Assembly: GCA_965229005.1 (NCBI GenBank)
Contig: CBDDIP010000002.1
Coordinates: 3,534,001-3,598,000 of the forward strand
Source of the DNA: CBDDIP01 sp965229005
GTDB taxonomy: Bacteria > Actinomycetota > Acidimicrobiia > Acidimicrobiales > Ilumatobacteraceae
Length of the DNA: 64,000 nt
Reading direction: 5' to 3'
Position 1 is the stretch's first letter. Every line of letters starts with the position of its first letter. Positions 9,257 through 17,358 of this stretch are shown piece by piece. The translations under genes were made by a program, and so were the position numbers. The notes under the pieces were generated by a model. The model was given only the letters and a program-made list of their open reading frames with translations. It was not told the origin of the DNA and ran no database searches.

Positions 9257-9822
9257 GCGACGACGACCTGCTGAAGCAGCTGACCGGCGCCATGGACGAC
9301 GACGTGCCCGAAGCGCCACCCGAGCGCATCGCAGCCGTCCGCGCCGCGGCGCTCCGACACCAAGCCGAACTGGCCGGCAGACGGGGCAACGTCAGATCCA
9401 TGCCGTCGCGGCGAGCGCTGCTGATCTCGGGTGCGGCCGCCGCGATCGGCGCCGTCGGGGGAACCGTCGGCGCCAACCTCGCCCAGGACGACCCGCCCGC
9501 TGCGGCACCGTCTCCGCCCACCGAACCGTTGACGTTCAGCTCGGGTCCGGCATCCGTCGACGGATCGACGCTTGCTGCCAAGGTGATCAACCACACGTGG
9601 GGCGTCGAGCTCCTGCTGGATGCGACGGGATTCCCGATTGGCACCGCGTTCCAGGTGGTCTACCGAGACGTCGACGATGCACCCCTGGCAGCCGGCGGCT
9701 TCGTCGGCGCGACCCTGCCGATCCACTGCCGGTGCAACGCCCCGCTGCTGCGCGACCGCATCGGGGCGATCGAGATCCGCGACGGGTCCGACTCCGTGGT
9801 CGCTCGCGCCGACTTCGTCTGA
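9253..9822 (+). CDS. Anti-sigma-factor-like single-pass membrane protein
   Basis: 189 residues. A cytoplasmic acidic N-terminus (1-55) is followed by SRRALLISGAAAAIGAVG and a hydrophobic segment at about 56-78, then a Pro-rich linker and an outer domain containing VELLLDATGFPIGTAFQVVYRDVDD, the strand pattern of RskA-type anti-sigma outer domains. No zinc HxxxCxxC motif is visible, so it is not a ZAS-type anti-sigma. The arginine pair before the hydrophobic stretch is Tat-like, but its position fits a stop-transfer membrane segment equally well. Overlap with the ECF sigma gene supports the pairing. Confidence 0.75.
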   Translation: MSDDDLLKQLTGAMDDDVPEAPPERIAAVRAAALRHQAELAGRRGNVRSMPSRRALLISGAAAAIGAVGGTVGANLAQDDPPAAAPSPPTEPLTFSSGPASVDGSTLAAKVINHTWGVELLLDATGFPIGTAFQVVYRDVDDAPLAAGGFVGATLPIHCRCNAPLLRDRIGAIEIRDGSDSVVARADFV

Positions 9823-9839
9823 ACCACCGGCCGATCAGC

Positions 9840-11150
9840 TCAGAGCTGGCGACCGCCTGTCGCTGCGACCATCACCGCCGGCCAACGATGGTCCTCGAGG
9901 ATCAGGCGGGCGATCGCGTCCGCCGGCATCGGTGTCGCCAACAGGAAGCCCTGGGCACGCGTCACGTTCAGCGCACGGAGACCCTGCAGCTGGCGGTCGG
10001 TCTCGACGCCCTCGGCGGTGACCTCCAGATCGAGCGCGAACGCCATCGCCACGATCGCTGCGACGAGCGCGGTGTCGTGCGGATCCACGCCGAGGCCGTC
10101 GACGAACGATCTGTCCACCTTGACGCCGTCGACGGGGAAGCGCTTGAGGTAGCCGAGCGACGAGTACCCCATCCCGAAGTCGTCGATCGAGAGCGACACA
10201 CCGAGTGCCTTCAGGCTCAGGAGCGTTCGTGCGAAGTAGTCGACGTCGCCCATGAAGACGCTCTCGGTGAGCTCGAGGCACAGCCTTCCGGCGTCCAACC
10301 CGGTTCGCCGCAGGACGCCCTCGATCAACGTGGCGATGTCCGGAGCGAGCACTTGGCGGACCGAGAGGTTCACGGCGACGGACATCCCGGCGGCGGCCCC
10401 GTCCAGCTGCTGCCAGGCCACCAGGTCCCGACACGCTCGTTCGAGCACCCAGGCGCCCAACGGCACCACGAGCCCGGTCTCCTCGGCGAGCGGGATGAAC
10501 TCCGCCGGGCTGACGATGCCTCGTCCTGGATGGTTCCAGCGCAGCAGCGCCTCGACGCTCACCATCGTGCCGGTCAGCAGGTCGACGACCGGTTGGTAGT
10601 GCACCTCGAACTCACCATGCTCGAGTGCTCGGTGCAGCGCCGAGGCGGTGGCCCAGCGCTGCTCGGACACCGAGCGCAGCGTGTCGTCGAACAGCTCGAC
10701 GCGACCCTTGCCGCGCTCCTTGGCGCGGTACATCGCCGCGTCCGAGTGGCGAAGCAGACGTTCGGGCGTTGATGCCTCGTCCGCGAGTGCGATGCCGACG
10801 CTTGCCGTGATGTGCACCTTCTCGTCGCCGAGCTGCCAGGGATGGGCCAGCGCGGCCAGCAACCTGCCGGCGATCTGCTCGATCTCGTGGACGGTGACGT
10901 CGTCGCACACGATGACGAACTCGTCCCCGCCGAGTCGCGCGACGGTGTCACCAGGACGGACCACCAGCTCGATCTGACCGGCCACGTGCTTGAGGAGGTC
11001 GTCGCCCGCTCCGTGACCCCACGTGTCGTTGATCAGCTTGAACTGATCGATGTCGACGAACATCACACCGAGCGGCGTGCCGCGCCGACGGGACATGGCC
11101 AGTCCGTGGACCAGGCGATCGATGAGCAGTGCACGGTTCGGCAGGCCCGT
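9840..11150 (-). CDS. C-terminal part (GGDEF-EAL) of a frameshifted c-di-GMP turnover protein
   Basis: Continues the PAS-containing upstream fragment after a one-base frameshift at the CCCC run at 11151-11154. It encodes an intact GGDEF domain (GLPNRALLIDR start, RLGGDEFVIVC signature; the usual diguanylate cyclase motif) and an intact EAL phosphodiesterase domain (VSVEALLRWNHP, then DDFGMGYSSLGYLKRFPVDGVK). Every key motif is intact, so the break is recent or a sequencing error. The open frame itself continues upstream to 11408 in out-of-frame sequence, which is not coding. It acts on the second messenger cyclic di-GMP. Confidence 0.8.
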   Translation of the reverse strand, partial: TGLPNRALLIDRLVHGLAMSRRRGTPLGVMFVDIDQFKLINDTWGHGAGDDLLKHVAGQIELVVRPGDTVARLGGDEFVIVCDDVTVHEIEQIAGRLLAALAHPWQLGDEKVHITASVGIALADEASTPERLLRHSDAAMYRAKERGKGRVELFDDTLRSVSEQRWATASALHRALEHGEFEVHYQPVVDLLTGTMVSVEALLRWNHPGRGIVSPAEFIPLAEETGLVVPLGAWVLERACRDLVAWQQLDGAAAGMSVAVNLSVRQVLAPDIATLIEGVLRRTGLDAGRLCLELTESVFMGDVDYFARTLLSLKALGVSLSIDDFGMGYSSLGYLKRFPVDGVKVDRSFVDGLGVDPHDTALVAAIVAMAFALDLEVTAEGVETDRQLQGLRALNVTRAQGFLLATPMPADAIARLILEDHRWPAVMVAATGGRQL

Positions 11151-12502
11151 GGGGAGTCGTGCATCGCTTCGTGGGCGAGCTCGTTCTCGAGCTGCTTCCG
11201 AGCCGTGATGTCCTGCAGCTGCATCGAGATGTACTGGTGGGTGCCGTGCTCGTCGCGGACCACGGTGAGGTTCGTCGACGTCCACACGACGGTGCCGTCG
11301 GGTCGCACGTAGCGACGCTCGTCGGCGTAGGTGTCGTGGCCATCGTCGAACCAGGCGGCGGCCGCCACGCCCAGCGGAACATCGTCGGGATGGCTGAACT
11401 CGGTCCATCGTCGGCCGACGAGCATCGAGGCGGGGCGCCCGAGGATGGCGCAGGCGGCGCCGTTCACCCGCGTGGGCACGCCGGCCATGTCGGAGATCAC
11501 TGCGCCGATCGCCGACTGCTCGAAGCCGATCTCGAACCGCGTCTCGGCGGCTCGGCGCACCTGGTCGAGCACGGCGACGGGTCGCCCGACGATGTCCTGC
11601 GCGCGGTACCCGAACATCCGCTCCGCAGCACCGTTCCAGCTGGTGACCATGCCGTCGTCGGTGACGCCGAAGATCGCATCACCCGACCCTTCGACGATGG
11701 CCGACAGCTGCTGCGCCGCGTCCTCCCCGGCTTTGCGCTGGGTGACGTCGATCGATGATCCGATGACGGCCACCACCCTCCCGTCAGGTCCGAACATCGG
11801 CCGGTTCGTCACCAGCACGGCCAGACGGGTGCCGTCGCGACGCTCGATCTCGTAGTCGCCCGACCACGTCTCGCCACGCCGCATCGCGTCGGCGATCTCC
11901 CGTTCCACGTCGGGCGATTCGACCCGCGGCAGCACCTCCACCGAGGTCCGGCCGACGGCTTCGACAGCGCTCCATCCGTACATCTCCTCGGCCGCCGTGT
12001 TCCAGTAGATGATCCTGCGATCGGTGTCGACGGCGACGATTGCATGGCCGACCGCACCCAGGAGCTCCGCCTGGAACCGCAGTTCGGCTTCGAGGCGCTT
12101 GGTGTCCTCGATGTCCGTCATCGTGCCGATCCATCGCAGCACGTTGCCCTCGGGATCGCAGAGCGCTCGCGCCCGGAAGGCGTGCCAGCGGTACTCGTGG
12201 TCGAAGCGCTGGATCCGGCATTCGATCGAGTAGCGGGAGTGGGTGCGGTTCGCCTCGGTCCACGCCGACAGCACTCGATCGAGATCATCGGGGTGGATGA
12301 TCTCGATCCAGTTCGAGGCGTGCGCGCCGGCCGCTCCGACACCCGAGTAGTTCCATCCCTCGCCGTTCAGGAAGGCAGCCGATCCGTCGGGCGAGGACAT
12401 CCACAGGATGTGCGGGATCGACTCGGCGATCAGCCGGAACTCGTCGTCGATGGCAGCCAGGTTCCCGAGGCTCACTCCGTCGTCACCGCTGTCGTCGGAC
12501 AC
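11063..12502 (-). CDS. N-terminal part (four PAS domains) of a frameshifted PAS-GGDEF-EAL protein
   Basis: 479 residues as read, of which about 450 are native. Four PAS sensor segments are visible: about 15-135 (RLIAESIPHILWMSSPDG), 145-265 (GHAIVAVDTDRRIIYWNTAAEEMYGW), 268-325 (IFGVTDDGMVTSWNGAAERMFGY) and 330-440 (AIGAVISDMAGVPTRVNGAACAILG), the first, second and last ending in linker helices like ITARKQLENELAHEAMHD. After HDS the reading goes out of frame: the codons should continue as (L)TGLPNR, but one base is missing from the CCCC run at 11151-11154. The intact protein would be about 887 residues, a cytoplasmic redox or light/ligand-sensing c-di-GMP enzyme; the cofactor is not deducible. 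Confidence 0.8.
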   Translation of the reverse strand: MSDDSGDDGVSLGNLAAIDDEFRLIAESIPHILWMSSPDGSAAFLNGEGWNYSGVGAAGAHASNWIEIIHPDDLDRVLSAWTEANRTHSRYSIECRIQRFDHEYRWHAFRARALCDPEGNVLRWIGTMTDIEDTKRLEAELRFQAELLGAVGHAIVAVDTDRRIIYWNTAAEEMYGWSAVEAVGRTSVEVLPRVESPDVEREIADAMRRGETWSGDYEIERRDGTRLAVLVTNRPMFGPDGRVVAVIGSSIDVTQRKAGEDAAQQLSAIVEGSGDAIFGVTDDGMVTSWNGAAERMFGYRAQDIVGRPVAVLDQVRRAAETRFEIGFEQSAIGAVISDMAGVPTRVNGAACAILGRPASMLVGRRWTEFSHPDDVPLGVAAAAWFDDGHDTYADERRYVRPDGTVVWTSTNLTVVRDEHGTHQYISMQLQDITARKQLENELAHEAMHDSPRACRTVHCSSIAWSTDWPCPVGAARRSV

Positions 12503-12645
12503 GCATCCTCGAATCGCTCACCACCCTACCGCGGGGTGTGGTCAAATTTTCACGGAAAGTGACAGTCTGGGTTGGCCTTGACCTTGTCGGCGGCCATCAG
12601 CACGTCCTGCGCCCCGCCGTCGCCGACGCCGCGCGACAGTCGGTG

Positions 12646-14217
12646 TCAGCTCGTGACGATGCGTGTCGGGGCGTCACCCCAGTACCGATCGCGCAGCACT
12701 CGCTTGTACAGCTTGCCGGTCGGCAGACGCGGCAGCTCGGGATCGAAGTCGACGGTGCGCGGGCACTTCTGGCGGGAGAGGTGGGCGTGGCAGAAGTCGA
12801 TCAGCTCGCGCTCGATCTCAGGCCCCGGCTCGATGCCCGGCATCAGTTGCACCACGGCCTTCACCTCTTCACCGAGATCGACGTTGGGGACGCCGAAGAC
12901 CGCCGCGTCGGCGACCTTCGGATGCGTGATCAACAGGTTCTCGCTCTCCTGCGGATAGATGTTCACACCACCGGAGATGATCATGAACGTCTTGCGGTCC
13001 GTGAGGAACAGGTAGCCGTCCTCGTCGACGAAGCCGACGTCGCCGACGGTGTTCATCGTGCCGTCGGGCGACGCTGCGTCGCGGCTCTTGTCGGGATCGT
13101 TGAAGTACTGCACGAGCGACGGCGTGGCGAACCAGATCGTGCCCGGCGTGCCGACGGGGCACGGCTGCATGTCGTCATCGAGGATGTGCAGGTCGCCCAT
13201 CAGCACGCGCCCGACGGTTCCCGGGTGGGCGAGCCACTCGTGCGAGTCGCACGAGGTGAAGCCGATCGCCTCGGTCGCGCCGTAGTACTCGTGGATGATC
13301 GGGCCCCACCACTCGATCATGTCCTGCTTCACCGGCACCGGGCAGGGGGCGGCGGCGTGCACGACGACTTCCAGCGATGACAGGTCGTAGCGCTCGCGCG
13401 CCTCGGCCGGCAGCTTCAGCATCCTGCTGAACATCGTCGGCACGAGCTGGCTGTGGGTCACGTGGTGCTGCTCCACCATCGCCAGGTACTGCTCGGGATC
13501 GAAGCGCTCCATGATGATCACGGTGCCGCCCATGCGCAGCGTCAGCCCGACAGCCGCCTGCGGCGCGGAGTGATACAGCGGCGCCGGCGACAGGTAGATC
13601 ATGTCTTCGCGGTAGTGCCACAGGTTGCGCAGGAACATGAACAACGGCAGCGCCTGACCCGGCGGCTGATCGGGCAGCACGCGAACGATCCCCTTCGGCC
13701 GCCCGGTGGTGCCTGACGAGTAGAGCATCGGCGTGCCGAGCCGTTCGTCGGCGATCGGTGTGGTCGGGAGCTCAGCGGTCGCCTCGACGAGATCACGTAC
13801 CGCGGCGTGCGCGTCGGTCGGCGACGGTGCACCGCCGTCGACGACGAGGCACAGCGTCACCCGCGGGCACTGCTCCAGCGCTTCGAGCACCAACGGCGCC
13901 TTGGCCGCCGAGGTGATGACGACCTTCGACTCGCTGTTGTCGATGATGTAGACGAGCTCGTCGAGCGTGAGGTGCGAGTTGATGCACGTGTAGTGCAGCC
14001 CGCTGCGCTCGCCGGCGCCGCACGCCTCGAGGTAGCGGCTGTTGTTCTCCATGAAGATCGAGAAGTGGTCACCGGCCGCCAAGCCCTCGGCGCGCAGCAG
14101 GTGGGCGAGCCGGTTGCAGCGCTCCTCGTACTCGCGGTAGGTGACCGTCTCGCCGGTGTCGGCCATGACGAAGCACGGCCGATCCGGATGCTCCAATGCG
14201 TACGCCCCCGGGTACAT
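12646..14217 (-). CDS. Acyl-CoA synthetase / AMP-dependent ligase
   Basis: 523 residues, standard for the ANL superfamily, which adenylates a carboxylic acid and transfers it to CoA. Seen: the P-loop-like YSSGTTGRPKG at about 178, YYGATEAIGF at about 310, the hinge region VGDVGFVDEDGYLFLTDRK at about 410, ISGGVNIYPQE and the catalytic lysine motif LPTGKLYKRVLRD near the end. The long-chain or medium-chain specificity is not readable. It stands alone on its strand, 26 bases downstream of the GNAT gene and 143 bases from the preceding PAS gene. Confidence 0.9.
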   Translation of the reverse strand: MYPGAYALEHPDRPCFVMADTGETVTYREYEERCNRLAHLLRAEGLAAGDHFSIFMENNSRYLEACGAGERSGLHYTCINSHLTLDELVYIIDNSESKVVITSAAKAPLVLEALEQCPRVTLCLVVDGGAPSPTDAHAAVRDLVEATAELPTTPIADERLGTPMLYSSGTTGRPKGIVRVLPDQPPGQALPLFMFLRNLWHYREDMIYLSPAPLYHSAPQAAVGLTLRMGGTVIIMERFDPEQYLAMVEQHHVTHSQLVPTMFSRMLKLPAEARERYDLSSLEVVVHAAAPCPVPVKQDMIEWWGPIIHEYYGATEAIGFTSCDSHEWLAHPGTVGRVLMGDLHILDDDMQPCPVGTPGTIWFATPSLVQYFNDPDKSRDAASPDGTMNTVGDVGFVDEDGYLFLTDRKTFMIISGGVNIYPQESENLLITHPKVADAAVFGVPNVDLGEEVKAVVQLMPGIEPGPEIERELIDFCHAHLSRQKCPRTVDFDPELPRLPTGKLYKRVLRDRYWGDAPTRIVTS

Positions 14218-14243
14218 CGCTGGCTCCCCTCGATTGCCTGGCG

Positions 14244-14678
14244 TCAGGTTGGCAGATCGAAGATGGTCACCGGTGACGGCACCCCGCCGATCGCGCGGTA
14301 GAAGTCCAACGCGTCGACGTCCTCGTCGTCCGCAGGGACGAACACGACATCGATGCCCGCCACCCTGGCGTGCGCCTTCAGGCGATCGACCAACAGGCGA
14401 CCGATGCCCTGACGTTGGCGATCCGCTCGCACTGCGAGGTCGTAGATGAACAGCTCGGAGCTCTCACTGCGCGTCATGGCCAACGTGTGCGCCGTGATCC
14501 CGCCGACGACGCCCGCCGGTTCGATGGCCGCCAGCGCGAAGAAATCGCGGCTGCGCAGGAGCCGATCGAGGTAACCGTCGGACAACGGCCCGGCGTGCTC
14601 ATCGAACACCTCGGCCATCATCGTGAACGTTGCGCGGGCGACGTCGCGGTCTGCCGGACCGAGCCGCGCCACGCGCAT
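14244..14678 (-). CDS. GNAT acetyltransferase resembling AAC(3)-I aminoglycoside acetyltransferases
   Basis: 144 residues from the ATG at 14678. The frame is open further upstream, but a strong Shine-Dalgarno AGGAGG lies seven bases before this ATG, and the length fits the AAC(3)-I family (about 150 residues). Shared features: LLRSRDFFALAAIEPAGVVG, SELFIYDLAVRADRQRQGIG (acetyl-CoA-binding RxxGxG-type loop) and VVFVPADDEDVDALDFYRAIG. The family acetylates the 3-amino group of some aminoglycosides, but environmental members often act on other amines; resistance is not shown by sequence alone. Confidence 0.75.
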   Translation of the reverse strand: MRVARLGPADRDVARATFTMMAEVFDEHAGPLSDGYLDRLLRSRDFFALAAIEPAGVVGGITAHTLAMTRSESSELFIYDLAVRADRQRQGIGRLLVDRLKAHARVAGIDVVFVPADDEDVDALDFYRAIGGVPSPVTIFDLPT

Positions 14679-14801
14679 GGCACCCTCCTCTGCGTCGGCG
14701 AGATCGTCGAACAGGTGCGCCCAGCACGCCGACTCGCCGCCCTCGTCAGGTGGCGGCACACTCGTCGTTCCCTCGACGACCATGCCCATAGTGTCGCGAA
14801 G

Positions 14802-15377
14802 ATGAGCGACCAGCACCACGAACCAGGCGATGTCACCGACGACGACGCACAGGCAAGCCACTCGTTGCGTTGCGAGGCGTGTCGGGTGATCGACCGCGCC
14901 GACGGGGTGGAGGACGGTCACCTCTGGAACCCGGAGCACTACGCGTCACCGGCGACGAGATCGCTGATGGGGCTGATGCGTCGCGTCGGGGACCGCACCG
15001 CAGACGGCGTCACCAACTTCGCCGGCTCGATGCGCTTCGTCTACATCCACATCGTCTGGTTCGGCGTGTGGATCGCCATCAACGTCGGGCTGGCCGGCAT
15101 CGACCGCGAGTTCGACAAGTTCCCGTTCGGGCTGCTGACGATGATCGTCTCGCTGGAGGCGATCTTCCTGGCGACGTTCGTGATGATCAGCCAGAACCGC
15201 CAGGCCGCGCGCCAGGACCTGCGCAGCCAGCTCGACTTCGAGAACAACATCCGCAGCGAGATCTGGTCGGTTCACATCGGCGAAGCGCTCGGCCTCGACG
15301 TCGAGCACGTCGAGGAGATCGTCCACCGCGCCATCGCTGGTGCGTCCGCGGCCATGAGCAGCGGACGCAGCGCCTGA
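14802..15377 (+). CDS. DUF1003 membrane protein
   Basis: 191 residues from the ATG at 14802 (MSDQHHEPGD). It has an N-terminal cytosolic part with CEACRVIDRADGVEDGH, then NFAGSMRFVYIHIVWFGVWI as the first membrane span (about 80-105) and FGLLTMIVSLEAIFLATFVM as the second (about 117-140), followed by the DUF1003 hallmark SQNRQAARQDLRSQLDFENN. Function of the family is unknown. The gene is divergent from the GNAT gene, whose longer upstream frame would overlap this start region. Confidence 0.88.
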   Translation: MSDQHHEPGDVTDDDAQASHSLRCEACRVIDRADGVEDGHLWNPEHYASPATRSLMGLMRRVGDRTADGVTNFAGSMRFVYIHIVWFGVWIAINVGLAGIDREFDKFPFGLLTMIVSLEAIFLATFVMISQNRQAARQDLRSQLDFENNIRSEIWSVHIGEALGLDVEHVEEIVHRAIAGASAAMSSGRSA

Positions 15378-15414
15378 CGGTGGCGGACACTGTTGTGGCG
15401 AACGACACGGGGCG

Positions 15415-15433
15415 CTGAGTACCCGCTACTCAG
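15415..15433. promoter_or_regulatory. Palindrome CTGAGTA-N5-TACTCAG upstream of YceI-like gene
   Basis: Seven-base perfect arms with a five-base spacer, 33 bases before the YceI-like start and 37 bases after the DUF1003 stop. It shares the core GAGTA-N5-TACTC with 4671-4685. It could equally be a short terminator of the DUF1003 gene. Confidence 0.3.
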
Positions 15434-15466
15434 GCGCAACCACCCGCGATGGTGATCAATGGTGGC

Positions 15467-16018
15467 ATGAACACAACACTGCTCACCGCAACGTCGGATC
15501 GTCCGACGACCTCTTTGCACGTGGTGACCGACGGCTTGCACGTGGTGACCGAACGGACGACGACCCAGAAGCGGGCGCTCGTCCGCGACGTCGACGGCCT
15601 CGAGGTCCCTGCGTCCGGCATCTGGCCGCTGCTCTCGGCCTCGACGATTCATCGCGTCGCCGGCCGCGTGACGGAGACCCTTCCGATCCACCAGGGCTGG
15701 CTGGAGCTCGCCGACGATCCAACGGGTTGTTGGATGCGCATCGACACCGACGAGGTCCTCTTGGAGTTGACCTCCGCACGCGTCTCGCCGCACGCGTTCG
15801 AAGCATCCGCATGGCAGTTCGAGGGCATCGCCGAGGGCGCCGGCGCACGGCAGCCGCTGACGCTCGAGCTCGTCTACCACGGCGTCTACCGGCGCGCCGG
15901 CCGCACCTGGGCCTGGTTCACCGGGACCGGGCACATCGGCGGCGCTGCGACGCATCGTCGCTTCCGCCGCGCCGACGTGCACGAGCTGAGCCTCGACCTC
16001 CTCTTCGCCGCGGGCTGA
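15467..16018 (+). CDS. Divergent YceI-like protein
   Basis: 183 residues from the ATG at 15467, preceded by GGTGG; an in-frame ATG at 15449 is the alternative. The order of segments fits the YceI lipocalin-like fold: HRVAGRVTETLPIHQGWLEL as early strands, then VSPHAFEASAWQFEGIAEG and QPLTLELVYHGVYRRAGRTW, which parallels 'rpvtLdveylGv..dpwg' in YceI, and AWFTGTGHI. No signal peptide is seen, so it is probably cytoplasmic. YceI relatives bind isoprenoid-like lipids. The similarity is weak and pattern-based. Confidence 0.55.
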   Translation: MNTTLLTATSDRPTTSLHVVTDGLHVVTERTTTQKRALVRDVDGLEVPASGIWPLLSASTIHRVAGRVTETLPIHQGWLELADDPTGCWMRIDTDEVLLELTSARVSPHAFEASAWQFEGIAEGAGARQPLTLELVYHGVYRRAGRTWAWFTGTGHIGGAATHRRFRRADVHELSLDLLFAAG

Positions 16019-16026
16019 GAAGCGCT

Positions 16027-17271
16027 TCAGAGCTCGTGCTCGGCGAGCTCCCGGAACTCGTCGGGCACGCGGCTGTGCTCGCTCAGCTTGACCGAGGCGT
16101 AACCGACCGCGTCGCGACCGAAGCGCTTGCGCACCGCGTCCATCGAGTGGTCGATCGCCCAGCGCGCCGCGCCGATCGGTGATCCGGCGCGCTGCGGCTC
16201 ATCGGGCAGCACCGGCAGCTCGAGCTGCAGCACCGGTTGATCGACGAGGTTGGACACGGAGATCGCCAAGAGCGAGATCTGCCGGCGATCGGGGTGATCG
16301 GCGAGTGCAGTGCTCACCAATCGCTGGGCGATCTCCGTCAGCGTCAGGGTGGCCGACACCGGAGCGGCCGCGGTGAACGAGCGCGTCACCGACTGCATCG
16401 AGGCGAAGCGCACGCGCACCGTGACCGTGCGGCCGGCGCGCTCCTTGGCCCGCAGGCGACCGGCGACCCGGTCCGCCAGGTGGCCGAGCACCTCCCCAAA
16501 GAGGTCGGGCGCGACATCGCGTCGCCCGAACGCGGACTGGGCACCCACCGACGAGGCTCGCGGGTTCGCCTGCACCCGCCGTCGGTCCTCGTTGGCCGCC
16601 AGCTGCCCGAGCTTCGGGCCGATCCCTCGCCCGAGGATGGTCGCCAGCTCCTGCCCAGGCGATGCGGCGAGCTGACCGATGGTGTGGATGCCGCGTTCGG
16701 ACAACTTCTGCTCGGTGACCGGGCCGACGCCCCACACCAGGCCGACCGGCAGCGGATCGAGGAACTCGCGCTCGCGTTCGGGATCGACCACCACCATCCC
16801 GTCGGGCTTGGCCACCTGCGAGGCGATCTTGGCGAGGTGCTTGGTGCGTGCCGCTCCGACGGAGATCGGCAGCCCGATCTCGTCGCGCACCCGCGTGCGG
16901 ATTCGCGCGCCGATCACATCAGGCGGACCGAACAGGTGCACCGAACCGGCGATGTCGAGGAACGCTTCGTCGATCGAGATCCGCTGCACGTCCGGGGTGA
17001 AGTCGCCCAGCACCTCCATCACCTGATCGGCGATTCGTTGGTACTGATCGAAGTGCCCACCGACGAACAGCAGCCCGGGGCACAGCTGCTTGGCCCGGAA
17101 GCCGGACATGCCACCCTGCACGCCGAACCGCTTGGCCTCGTAGGACGCAGCGAGCACCACACCCCCGCCGACAGCGATCGGCTTGCCGCGCAAGGACGGG
17201 TCGAGCAACTGCTCGACAGACGCGTAGAAGGCATCGAGGTCGGCGTGGAGGATGGTCGCCCCAGCTGCCAT
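16027..17271 (-). CDS. dinB: DNA polymerase IV (Y-family translesion polymerase)
   Basis: 414 residues, full length. Catalytic motifs are present: ILHADLDAFYASVEQ (metal-binding aspartates near 11 and 13, steric-gate aromatic pair just after), RISIDEAFLD (motif III) and VGAARTKHLAKIASQVAKPDG. The helix-hairpin-helix region VWGVGPVTEQKLSERGIHTIGQLA and the little-finger domain follow, and QLELPV near residue 360 is a candidate beta-clamp-binding stretch. It copies past damaged bases with low fidelity. A LexA-like box sits 14 bases before the start, implying SOS control. Confidence 0.93.
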   Translation of the reverse strand: MAAGATILHADLDAFYASVEQLLDPSLRGKPIAVGGGVVLAASYEAKRFGVQGGMSGFRAKQLCPGLLFVGGHFDQYQRIADQVMEVLGDFTPDVQRISIDEAFLDIAGSVHLFGPPDVIGARIRTRVRDEIGLPISVGAARTKHLAKIASQVAKPDGMVVVDPEREREFLDPLPVGLVWGVGPVTEQKLSERGIHTIGQLAASPGQELATILGRGIGPKLGQLAANEDRRRVQANPRASSVGAQSAFGRRDVAPDLFGEVLGHLADRVAGRLRAKERAGRTVTVRVRFASMQSVTRSFTAAAPVSATLTLTEIAQRLVSTALADHPDRRQISLLAISVSNLVDQPVLQLELPVLPDEPQRAGSPIGAARWAIDHSMDAVRKRFGRDAVGYASVKLSEHSRVPDEFRELAEHEL

Positions 17272-17284
17272 CGCGAGATGCTAG

Positions 17285-17300
17285 TCGTACACACGTTCGA
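17285..17300. promoter_or_regulatory. LexA (SOS) box candidate before dinB
   Basis: TCGTACACACGTTCGA matches the actinobacterial SOS consensus TCGAAC-N4-GTTCGA at every fixed position but one. It lies in the 87-base space between dinB (minus, start 17271) and the LLM oxidoreductase (plus, start 17359). Confidence 0.6.
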
Positions 17301-17358
17301 TCCGCCAGGGGCTGCGACCTGGGTCGATCCGCATTCGCCGGCCGCGTAGGTTGAGCTC

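Noticed and set aside
11155..11408. Upstream extension of the GGDEF-EAL frame to 11408
   Set aside because: That segment is the PAS gene read out of frame; the real protein continues from the PAS frame.
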